This document shows, in pieces, positions 53,063 through 60,776 of a stretch of DNA of 64,000 nt. Every line of letters begins with the position of its first letter. Position 1 is the stretch's first letter. The DNA comes from Romboutsia lituseburensis DSM 797 (GTDB lineage Bacteria > Bacillota > Clostridia > Peptostreptococcales > Peptostreptococcaceae), in NCBI RefSeq assembly GCF_900103615.1, contig NZ_FNGW01000003.1:460705-524704 (forward strand), written 5' to 3'. The notes below the pieces were generated by a model. The model was given only the letters and a program-made list of their open reading frames with translations, was not told the origin of the DNA and searched no databases. Both the position numbers and the translations under genes were made by a program.

Positions 53063-53776
53063 TTATCTTTGATAGCTATTTAATTGCTGATAAAATGTAA
53101 TCATGAGACCTGCACTACTTTCTTGTGCTAATGTTACACACTTAATACCAGTTAATAAAAATCTAGTTTTTAAATCTTTTATTTTGTTATATTGATTGTC
53201 TATTTCTAGAGCATTAAATCCATTATAATTTAAGTATTCCTCTATACTATTTAATATAATAGGTTGATTTTTAGATTGAAAATTTTTTATTTTTTTATAG
53301 TTTATTCTTATATAGCCTTCAAATTGAATATGATTGTCAAGCACAGTTCCTTTAGCGTGCTGAGGTACAGTTAAGTCTTGTACTAAATGGCTTGCAGCTC
53401 CAAATAAAAACATACTCTTTGAATAATCACCGTTATTATAATAACTAATTGCATTATTATAATACTTCTGAGCTAAAGTTAATGCATTATCTTCTGATCC
53501 AAATTTATTTTGGGGATTATTAGGATTATAAAAATGATAATAAGACTTAAAGTCTTGATCAGCCCAAACTATACCTTTATTAATATCTATCATATATTTG
53601 CTAAAAAAATTATATTCTTTTTCATATCCATTTTGATGTAAAAGATTTAGAGCATTTTTTTGAATAAATTTATGGACTTCACAGTTTGTTTTTATAATTA
53701 CTTTCTTAAATGGATTTAGAACCTTAAAGGTACCATTTATAGTCGCTGAATAAGCATTTCCTAATGGACTTTTCAC
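53063..53776 (-). CDS. Zinc-dependent phospholipase C-like protein without signal peptide
   Basis: A ~237-residue protein of the zinc PLC/alpha-toxin N-domain fold. Conserved zinc-site features are VHKFIQKNALNLL, WADQDFKSYYHFYNP, LFGAASHLVQDLTVPQHAKG and DNHIQFEGYI, matching the H..I, D..., H..QD..PxH and H..FE order. True PLCs are exported with a mature N-terminal Trp, but here neither a signal peptide nor this Trp is seen, and a TAG lies in frame just upstream. No C-terminal PLAT domain. The start is set at GTG 53776 behind GGGTGAT. It may be a non-secreted relative or a truncated copy. Confidence 0.82.
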   Translation of the reverse strand: MKSPLGNAYSATINGTFKVLNPFKKVIIKTNCEVHKFIQKNALNLLHQNGYEKEYNFFSKYMIDINKGIVWADQDFKSYYHFYNPNNPQNKFGSEDNALTLAQKYYNNAISYYNNGDYSKSMFLFGAASHLVQDLTVPQHAKGTVLDNHIQFEGYIRINYKKIKNFQSKNQPIILNSIEEYLNYNGFNALEIDNQYNKIKDLKTRFLLTGIKCVTLAQESSAGLMITFYQQLNSYQR

Positions 53777-53998
53777 ATATATCACCCACTATATTCTAAT
53801 TATTGATCTTATATAATATGATTTAGGTTCTAGTTTTGATATAAAAACTATTTAATTATTAGATTTCTAAAGTTATTTAATTATACAGACTATTCTATAT
53901 TTAATCTCTAATTTGTGTTTTTCATTTTTTTCCAATATACTTATTAGAATGAGATTATTTTTTATTTTCAAATCAAAAAGGGGGGATCTCTTAACTTT

Positions 53999-54937
53999 AT
54001 GGAAAATTTAATTTTATCTGTCAATGTTATACTTCCGTTGTTCTTTACAATGTCTCTTGGATATATAATAAAAAGAATCGGTATGTTTAACGATATTACA
54101 TTAAAAACTATGAATAGCCTTACTTTCAAAGTTTTTCTACCATCATTATTATTTTATAATATTTATAAAACAGACTTGAAAACAGTATTAAATTTAAAAT
54201 TAATGCTATTTGCAGTTACGTGCATAATTTCTATTTTTTTATTGTTATGTTTCCTTATACCATTTATAGAGAAAGATAATAAAAACAAAGCTGTACTTAT
54301 ACAAGCTATTTTTAGAAGTAATTTTGTAATTTTTGGTATACCTGTAACAGTATCTCTTTTTAACCAAGATGCTACAGGTGTTGCATCTATGCTAATTGCA
54401 GTTGTAATTCCTACGTTTAATATTTTATCAGTTATCGGTTTTGAAATATTTAGAGGTTCTAGTATAAATTTTAAGAATATAGCTAAAGGTGTTGTTTCTA
54501 ATCCTTTAATTATAGCGTCTGCTGTTGGTGTAAGTTTTCTTGCTTTAAATGTACAATTGCCTACTGCTGTAGATAAAACTATCTCTGATCTTTCTAAAAT
54601 TGCTACACCTCTAGCTATTTTATTATTAGGGGGATCATTTGAATTTAAGGCTTCTACAAAATATTTAAAACAACTTGTGCTTGGAGTTCTCGGTAGGTTA
54701 ATTATTGTTCCATCTATATTTTTACCTATAGCTATCTCAATCGGATTTAGAAATGTCGAACTTGCTTGTTTTTTAGTAGCAGTAGCATCTCCTACTGCAG
54801 TTTCTTCATTCACTATGGCAGAACAAATGGACGCTAATAGCGAACTTGCTGGTCAACTTGTGGTATTTACCTCTGGTTTGTCAGTTATTACTGTATTCTT
54901 ATGGATATTTATTTTAAAACAACTTTGTTATATATAA
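53999..54937 (+). CDS. AEC-family transporter (auxin-efflux/malate carrier type)
   Basis: A 312-residue carrier with about ten helices in two repeats of five. LPLFFTMSLGYIIKRIGMF, LTFKVFLPSLLFYNIY, FVIFGIPVTVSLF and ASPTAVSSFTMAEQMD are AEC-family blocks. Bacterial relatives move malate, malonate or unknown organic acids and amino-acid derivatives. AGGGGGG lies 11 bp before the ATG. Monocistronic with a strong terminator. Substrate unknown. Confidence 0.9.
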   Translation: MENLILSVNVILPLFFTMSLGYIIKRIGMFNDITLKTMNSLTFKVFLPSLLFYNIYKTDLKTVLNLKLMLFAVTCIISIFLLLCFLIPFIEKDNKNKAVLIQAIFRSNFVIFGIPVTVSLFNQDATGVASMLIAVVIPTFNILSVIGFEIFRGSSINFKNIAKGVVSNPLIIASAVGVSFLALNVQLPTAVDKTISDLSKIATPLAILLLGGSFEFKASTKYLKQLVLGVLGRLIIVPSIFLPIAISIGFRNVELACFLVAVASPTAVSSFTMAEQMDANSELAGQLVVFTSGLSVITVFLWIFILKQLCYI

Positions 54938-54978
54938 ATAAAAGGAAGGTAATTAACAATTACCTTCCTTTTATTTAT
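54934..54978. terminator. Bidirectional terminator
   Basis: A perfect 21-bp stem with a 3-nt loop (core AAAAGGAAGGTAATT) between the AEC gene (+) and nrdG (-). Confidence 0.85.
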
Positions 54979-54997
54979 ATATGTTTTTATTAACTCA

Positions 54998-55513
54998 TTA
55001 TAAAGTTTTCACCTCTAAATCTAATAATACAACTCTTTCCTGCTCTAAGCTTTTCTTTACATCAATAATTCTTTGATTACTTGATCCTCTTAGCTTTATT
55101 GATAAATTTTTATTCTTTTCCTCAAATTTTCCATCAATTAATATATTTATATATTTTAAGATATCCTTTTGCTTTTCATTAAACTCTTCTAATATATATC
55201 CAGTCCAAATATATATTAGTTTATCTGGATAAACTTCTTTAAATACTTTACAAATATTTATTATTTGGTCTATATTTTTAGGACATAATGGTTCACCACC
55301 CAATATAGATAGGTTCCTTTTTATATTATTTTTATCTATATTTTCAATTATAAAGTTTAAATCTTGCTCTTTAAACTCTTTTCCCCTATTAAAATCCCAA
55401 GTTTCTTTATTAAAACATCCTTTGCAATGATGTGGGCATCCTTGAGTCCAAAGTGACATTACTATTCCTAAGCCATTTGCTATATCATTTTGTTTTATTT
55501 TAGAAAACCTCAT
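54998..55513 (-). CDS. nrdG: Anaerobic ribonucleotide reductase activase NrdG
   Basis: A 171-residue radical-SAM enzyme that installs the glycyl radical on NrdD. C26-x3-C30-x2-C33 (GCPHHCKGCFN) binds the [4Fe-4S] cluster, and ILGGEPLCPKN is the SAM-binding GGE motif. KLRGSSNQRIIDV is a typical NrdG ending. It lies 16 bp after nrdD, so both are one operon; AAAGAGGAGGG precedes the ATG. Confidence 0.97.
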   Translation of the reverse strand: MRFSKIKQNDIANGLGIVMSLWTQGCPHHCKGCFNKETWDFNRGKEFKEQDLNFIIENIDKNNIKRNLSILGGEPLCPKNIDQIINICKVFKEVYPDKLIYIWTGYILEEFNEKQKDILKYINILIDGKFEEKNKNLSIKLRGSSNQRIIDVKKSLEQERVVLLDLEVKTL

Positions 55514-55529
55514 TTACGCCCTCCTCTTT

Positions 55530-57659
55530 CTATAGATGTAGTACTCTTTGTCCAATTTCTTGTGTTCTACCTTTGCCCCACATATTGGCACCAATATAAC
55601 CGCAAGTTCTTCTCATTACTTGCATCTCATCTTTATCTCTATTGTTACAATTTGGGCAATACCATACCAAATCATTATCAAGTTTTATTTCACCTGTATA
55701 GCCACACTTATAACATATATCTGGCTTTGTATTTATTTCTGCATATTGTATATTATGATATATATAGTTTATTATCTGCTCAACAGCTTCTAAATTTTTA
55801 CTCATATCCGGAACCTCAATATAACTTATACATCCACCTAAACTTATATCATGAAACTGACTTTCAAAACTAAGTTTATCAAAAGCATCTATTTCTTCAC
55901 TAACATGTACATGATAAGAGTTTGTATAATACATTCTATCTGTAACATCTTTTATTTCTCCAAATTTTTGTTTGTCTATCCTACAAAATCTTGAAGTCAA
56001 GCTTTCTCCTGGTGTTCCATAAAGTCCAAATCCAAGTCCAGTTTCTTTTTTCCATTGTTGACAAGTATCATTTAGATGATTCATTACCTTTAATGCAAAC
56101 TCTTCACCATCTTTTGTTGTATGGCTAGTACCTAACATGGCTTGAGTCATTTCATTAACTCCTACATATCCTAATGATAATGTTGAGTATCCATCTTTTA
56201 GAAGTTTATCTATCTTCTCACCCTTTTTAAGCCTTGCAATTCCACCATGTTGCCAATGTATTGGAGATACATCTGATATTGTTCCTAATAACAGATTATG
56301 TCTTACCATCAAAGCTTCTTTACAAAGTTTTAATCTTTTATCTAATATTTCAAAGAACTTGTCCATATCTTTTTCAGCACTTAATGCTACTTGTACTAGG
56401 TTTAACGATATAACTCCTTGGTTGAATCTTCCATACCATTTATAGTTCCCATTTTCATCCTTCCAAGGACTTAAATGAGATCTGCATCCCATCGGTGGAA
56501 ATGCATTACCTTCATAGTTCTTTTTCATTATTTTTGCACTTTGATAATCTGGAACCAATCTTTTCGTATTACATTTGGCTGCAAGTTTTGTTATATAATC
56601 ATATTTTCCACCTTCTAGGCAATTGTGTTCATCTAATAAATAGACTAACTTTGGGAATTCTTCTCCGATTTCTTGCCCTTTGTAGTTTTTCATTCCTTCT
56701 AATCTTTGTGATATCATTTCTTCACAAATTAGTGCCATTTCATATTCATATTCATTGTCTTCTTCTATTTCTAAATAAATAGTTGAAAATGGAGATTGGC
56801 CATTGCTAGTATATAATGTAGATAATTGATATCTAATAGTTTGTATTCCTGCTTTCAAATCTTCCTTCATTCTATCATCAGCTAAATCTTTAGCCACTTC
56901 ATTTCCATATTTTATGCTGTATTTATTAAAGTATTTATTGTATGACTTTCTTAAATAAGGTGCTATATGCTTTATAGTTATTGAATTCCCTCCAAATTGA
57001 CCACTTGCTATTTGTGCTATTATTTGAGTAACTATAGTACAAGCTGTTGGGAATGTATTTGGCGATTCAATTAATTTATTATTTATTACTGTACCATTAT
57101 CTAACATATCTTCTAAATTTATAAGCATACAATTATGAATTGATTGCATAGCATAATCCATATCATGATAATGAAGTACACCTTCATCATGAGCTTGTAC
57201 AATGTGTGCTGGTATTAACTTTCTTCTAGCTATATCTTTTGATATCTCTCCTGCAATTAAATCTCTTTGAGTTGCCGCAAGAACTCCATCTTTATTTGAA
57301 TTTTCATTTATTATTTCTTCATTACTTCTATCTAAAAGCCCTAATACACTATCATCAGTTGTATTTACTTCTCTCTTAAATGATTGTACTGCTCTATAAC
57401 CTTCATATGCTTTAGCTGTTAGTTCTTGTTTATAATTTATAAGTTTTTTATAAACCATTTCTTCTACTTGGTAGACAGTTGGGGAAATATTTTTTTGAAT
57501 GTAATAATCTTCTATCTCGTTAGCTATCATTTTTGCTATTTTTTCTTCGTATATTCCACTTCCATATTTCATTGCTTTTAGAATTGCATTTTCTATTTTT
57601 TCTTTATTAAATTCGACACTATTTGAATCTCTTTTTATTATACTTAACTGTGTAATCAT
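55530..57659 (-). CDS. nrdD: Anaerobic ribonucleoside-triphosphate reductase NrdD
   Basis: A 709-residue class III reductase making dNTPs without oxygen. An N-terminal ATP-cone (residues ~5-95, VEFNKEKIENAILKAMKYG) gives allosteric control. The C-terminus has a zinc site (CYKCGYTG...CPNC) and the glycyl-radical motif RTCGYIGANMWG with Gly687. The DEHNCLEGG and MGCRSHLSPW blocks lie in the ten-stranded barrel, the latter with an active-site Cys. Transcribed with nrdG from a promoter overlapped by two NrdR boxes. Confidence 0.98.
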   Translation of the reverse strand: MITQLSIIKRDSNSVEFNKEKIENAILKAMKYGSGIYEEKIAKMIANEIEDYYIQKNISPTVYQVEEMVYKKLINYKQELTAKAYEGYRAVQSFKREVNTTDDSVLGLLDRSNEEIINENSNKDGVLAATQRDLIAGEISKDIARRKLIPAHIVQAHDEGVLHYHDMDYAMQSIHNCMLINLEDMLDNGTVINNKLIESPNTFPTACTIVTQIIAQIASGQFGGNSITIKHIAPYLRKSYNKYFNKYSIKYGNEVAKDLADDRMKEDLKAGIQTIRYQLSTLYTSNGQSPFSTIYLEIEEDNEYEYEMALICEEMISQRLEGMKNYKGQEIGEEFPKLVYLLDEHNCLEGGKYDYITKLAAKCNTKRLVPDYQSAKIMKKNYEGNAFPPMGCRSHLSPWKDENGNYKWYGRFNQGVISLNLVQVALSAEKDMDKFFEILDKRLKLCKEALMVRHNLLLGTISDVSPIHWQHGGIARLKKGEKIDKLLKDGYSTLSLGYVGVNEMTQAMLGTSHTTKDGEEFALKVMNHLNDTCQQWKKETGLGFGLYGTPGESLTSRFCRIDKQKFGEIKDVTDRMYYTNSYHVHVSEEIDAFDKLSFESQFHDISLGGCISYIEVPDMSKNLEAVEQIINYIYHNIQYAEINTKPDICYKCGYTGEIKLDNDLVWYCPNCNNRDKDEMQVMRRTCGYIGANMWGKGRTQEIGQRVLHL

Positions 57660-57714
57660 AAATTTCTCCTTCTGCCTAGTGAATTTCTTATCGTCATTTT
57701 AAACTTTAAGAATT

Positions 57715-57768
57715 TACTATATGTAGTAACACTTTGTTTATTTTATACTATATATAGTAATTAATCAA
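57715..57768 (-). promoter_or_regulatory. nrdDG promoter with tandem NrdR boxes
   Basis: TACTATATGTAGTA (57715-57728) and TACTATATATAGTA (57746-57759) match the NrdR-box core CTATATNTAG. They are exactly 31 bp apart, three helical turns. On the minus strand TTGATT (57763-57768), 17 bp and TAAAAT (57740-57745) form the promoter, and one box fills its spacer. NrdR repression by dATP is the established role. Confidence 0.93.
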
Positions 57769-58065
57769 GTTCATTGTTACAAATTAAGTCACGTATTAAT
57801 ATTCTATATACCTGCTCATTTATACCCATTTTTTTCATAAATAATAAAAAATCTAAGATTTATTTTTACTATGTTTTGGTAATTATATAAATTATATAAA
57901 TTTTAATTGCTATAATTTTTACAAATAAAAAATTCGCTTCGCTTAAGACACTGTGTGGGCGCTACACGTCATATCGACAACGACTTCATCCGTTGCTTAA
58001 AATGTGATTTTTTACTTACTCTAAGTTTGTTGATTATAATGTAAGCATAATTTCCTTATACGTAA
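57769..58065. other. Intergenic stretch between nrdD and the orphan kinase
   Basis: About 300 bp of A+T-rich DNA interrupted by the G+C-rich structured island described separately at 57933-57999. No ORF with a ribosome site. Confidence 0.5.
57933..57999. ncRNA. G+C-rich structured island, possible small RNA or mobile remnant
   Basis: A 67-bp island of roughly half G+C inside very A+T-rich DNA. It starts with the direct repeat TTCGC-TTCGC and contains two stems: GTGT-7-ACAC flanked by GAC/GTC, and CAACG-8-CGTTG. T runs border it on both strands (TTTTTT near 58008 for plus, near 57930 for minus). No ORF. Neither an RNA family nor a known repeat was recognised, and the strand is undecided. Confidence 0.35.
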
Positions 58066-58097
58066 AAAATAGTTATTTAAATTTAAATAACTATTTT
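58066..58097 (-). terminator. Terminator of the orphan kinase gene
   Basis: AAAATAGTTATTTAA and its complement, nearly adjacent, with T runs, right after the kinase stop. Confidence 0.75.
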
Positions 58098-58105
58098 CTA
58101 CTAAC

Positions 58106-59986
58106 CTATGTATATATATCAGAAAACTCAACTTCCATACTAGCTATATTATTTAAATAATTAATATGAGGGCATATATCTTCCTCTCCATTTTCTATCA
58201 ATACATCAGGAAGATTGATTATAAATTCACTCCCTTTCCCTATTTCACTTTTTGCATGTATAGTTCCATTATGTTTTTCAACTAATGACTTTACCAACGA
58301 TAGTCCTATTCCGCTACCGGCTCGTTCCTTTTCAAATTTATTTTTCACTTGCTCAAATCTGCCAAATATACTTTCTAATTTATCACTAGGAATACCTATT
58401 CCACTATCTTTCACTATTATCTGTACATTCTCATTACAATTTATTATAACTTCTATAATTCCATCTGGTTTATTAAATTTTATAGCATTAGAGATTAAAT
58501 TTAACATTATTCTCTCTAAATTATCTTGATCAAAAGCAATCATTTTTTCCTCTACATTTGTATCAAAAACAATATTCATTTTATTATCGTCAACAAATTC
58601 ACAAACAGACATGCATATATTTTCAATACAACTTATAATATCACCATTTTTAGGGTTATAGCTAAAATGACCTGATTCTAATTTGGTTGTGTCTATCAAA
58701 TTATTTACTAGCTTAAGCATTCTTAATCCATTCTGATGTATGATATCTAAGTATTTATGAAAATAATTAAAATGTTCTTCATCTAATTTATCCATCCTAA
58801 GACCTATAACTTGAAGAGAACTTAATATTAAATTAATAGGTGTTCTAAGCTCATGAGATAAGTTTGCAAAAAAATCCATTCTTAAACTTTCAAGTTCCTC
58901 CGCCATTTTTTTACTTTTAGTTATATCACTAACAATCCCTATTTTCTTTATTATATTTCCATTTTCATCAAATAGTGGTACAAACTTACTCCATAACCAT
59001 ATTTCTTTTCCATCTTTAATAACTTTTAATTTATCTATGGATATTTCTTTTGAATTATATTTATTTGGCGTTTTTTCAAAAATAACCTCATCCCAGTATT
59101 CATACCAATTATTTATATCCTCATACACACCCATCTCTTCTGGATTTATACCATAAATTTTTTCAAATGAAGGACTTACATATATTATCTTTTTTTGATC
59201 CATAATTACTATTATATCATCTAAATTGTTTGCAATTTCTAAAAATGTCATTTCATTTTTTTCTATGCTTTCTTTTAATGCTACTTTGTCAGTTATTTCT
59301 ATAGCAATACCCATTACCCCTAGAATACTTTCATTTTCTTCATCTGTATAAGGCCATTTAGCAGTTTCAAAATATCTTTTTTTACCGTTAAAAATTTTTA
59401 TGTTTTCACATGTATATAATGAATTTTCTTTTAAAATTTTATTATCTTGTCTTTCAAATTCATCAGCAATGTGCTTTTCAAATAATTCATAATCTTTTTT
59501 TCCTATAATTTCTTCATATGATAGATTTATTAATTCCATGTACTTGTCATTAACATCTAAGTACACGCCCTCTCTATCTTTTATCCAGGCATAAAATGGA
59601 GATTTTCTAAGTATAGAAGACAGCTTAAATGACTGTTTGCTGAGTTTATTAAATCTGATATGGAATTCATCGTCATCTGTATTATAAATTTCTATATTTA
59701 AATATAGATCTATATTACCAATATATTTTACAACTGTATTTTTCTTTTCATTTATTGCTTTTTCAAAGCACATACCCCATTCTTTTTTTTCTTGTAAGCT
59801 CAAATCATTTACAATTAATTTGTTTATAATATCTTTTTTTCTCACTTCAAAAAATATCTCGAACGATTTATTTACATCCCTTACTATCAGTCCTATATAT
59901 GATCCACTTGTTTCTCTAACAAGTTTTGCATGCATATAAGCCATAGGACTATCCTCTATCATTGCCCTGTATATATTTTGTTCCAT
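58106..59986 (-). CDS. Cytoplasmic orphan PAS-domain histidine kinase
   Basis: A 626-residue soluble kinase without transmembrane helices. An N-terminal PAS-like region (residues ~1-115) is followed by PAS at ~120-235 (SPFYAWIKDREGVYLDVNDKYMEL) and PAS at ~245-360 (NLDDIIVIMDQKKIIYVSPSFEKIYG). HisKA (FFANLSHELRTPINLILSSL, phospho-His ~380) and HATPase (LNLISNAIKFNKPDG, DSGIGIP, GSGIGLSLVKSLV) follow. No response regulator is adjacent. In clostridia, orphan PAS kinases of this build often act on Spo0A, so a sporulation or metabolic-switch role is plausible. TAGGGGGCGATT precedes the ATG. Confidence 0.92.
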   Translation of the reverse strand: MEQNIYRAMIEDSPMAYMHAKLVRETSGSYIGLIVRDVNKSFEIFFEVRKKDIINKLIVNDLSLQEKKEWGMCFEKAINEKKNTVVKYIGNIDLYLNIEIYNTDDDEFHIRFNKLSKQSFKLSSILRKSPFYAWIKDREGVYLDVNDKYMELINLSYEEIIGKKDYELFEKHIADEFERQDNKILKENSLYTCENIKIFNGKKRYFETAKWPYTDEENESILGVMGIAIEITDKVALKESIEKNEMTFLEIANNLDDIIVIMDQKKIIYVSPSFEKIYGINPEEMGVYEDINNWYEYWDEVIFEKTPNKYNSKEISIDKLKVIKDGKEIWLWSKFVPLFDENGNIIKKIGIVSDITKSKKMAEELESLRMDFFANLSHELRTPINLILSSLQVIGLRMDKLDEEHFNYFHKYLDIIHQNGLRMLKLVNNLIDTTKLESGHFSYNPKNGDIISCIENICMSVCEFVDDNKMNIVFDTNVEEKMIAFDQDNLERIMLNLISNAIKFNKPDGIIEVIINCNENVQIIVKDSGIGIPSDKLESIFGRFEQVKNKFEKERAGSGIGLSLVKSLVEKHNGTIHAKSEIGKGSEFIINLPDVLIENGEEDICPHINYLNNIASMEVEFSDIYT

Positions 59987-60395
59987 AATCGCCCCCTATA
60001 TATCCCTCTAATTATAATATAATTTTAATTGTTTTTATAACAAATTTCAATAAATTGTAAAATTATTTTACTCTATATTACAAAAAATAAAAGCTATCAT
60101 AATTACCATACAGTATATAAAAAGATTTTTTTGCTTTGTTTTAATTAATTTTATTTAAAAAATAACTTTCTAAAAAATATTATAATCACAATTTATACTC
60201 CTGTTAATCTTTTATTATATTTTAATATTACAATATAATTTTATCAAAAAAATGAGCTATCTTAAATACTAATAGATAGCTCATTTCATTTATGATGTTC
60301 TTTTATAGACACTTCTTTTTCTCCTTTTGCAACATTTACTTTTTTATCTTACCTCATTTATCTGCAAATTGAATCAATCAATTAATTAAATTCAT
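59987..60395. other. Intergenic stretch with a possible gene-tail remnant
   Basis: Mostly featureless A+T-rich DNA. On the minus strand, 60294-60353 encodes a short protein-like tail (DKKVNVAKGEKEVSIKEHHK) ending at TGA just before the terminator at 60250. It has no start codon of its own, though AAGGAG precedes a GTG inside it. It may be the remains of a truncated gene. Confidence 0.35.
60250..60286 (-). terminator. Terminator downstream of the 27-residue mini-gene
   Basis: AAATGAGCTATC and GATAGCTCATTT, a perfect 12-bp stem with T run on the minus strand. Confidence 0.8.
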
Positions 60396-60479
60396 TTATT
60401 CTTCATCATAGTCTGGTGTATAATTATATTCTATCTCGCTTTCATAATCCAAATATAATAAATCCAACATATTTTCCAT
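60396..60479 (-). CDS. Putative 27-residue acidic peptide
   Basis: A short ORF, MENMLDLLYLDYESEIEYN ending YDEE, with a consensus ribosome site (AGGAGG, 6 bp before the ATG). Nine of its residues are Asp or Glu and five are Tyr; it has no Cys, signal peptide or basic tail. A terminator lies about 110 bp downstream. No family recognised. It may be a real mini-protein, a truncated gene start, or a translated leader. Confidence 0.45.
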   Translation of the reverse strand: MENMLDLLYLDYESEIEYNYTPDYDEE

Positions 60480-60776
60480 ATATATCCTCCTAATTAATTA
60501 TATATTATTATCTTCAATGAAATTTTATTTTAATAACTTTCATTCTTAATATAATATATGCAGGATAAATAAAAAAATTGCCAATTTTATAATATATTTT
60601 TTTAAATACACTCATTTAATATATATTAAATGAGTGTATTTTGAAAGTTCTAATAAATATTCATCCATACCAGTTCATATGTTTGAAGTACTAATATATC
60701 ACTGTTTACTTATTTGTTACATTTAAAACTGCTATACCATCTTTTTCCACTACAACTAGTTCCATTTTATTTTTGT
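60480..60776. other. Region downstream of the ABC permease
   Basis: Holds the long hairpin at 60604-60641. On the minus strand, right after the permease stop, there is a 19-codon frame (MELVVVEKDGIAVLNVT) at 60711-60770. It resembles the first strand pair of crotonase-fold enzymes but lacks a ribosome site. Probably noise or a remnant. Confidence 0.35.
60604..60641 (-). terminator. Palindromic hairpin after the ABC exporter genes
   Basis: AAATACACTCATTTAATA runs directly into its complement, giving a ~18-bp arm palindrome with T residues after it. Probably the operon terminator, about 135 bp after the permease stop. Confidence 0.65.

Noticed and set aside
60711..60770. 19-codon crotonase-like frame after the ABC permease
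   Set aside because: No ribosome site, and similarity rests on a handful of residues.
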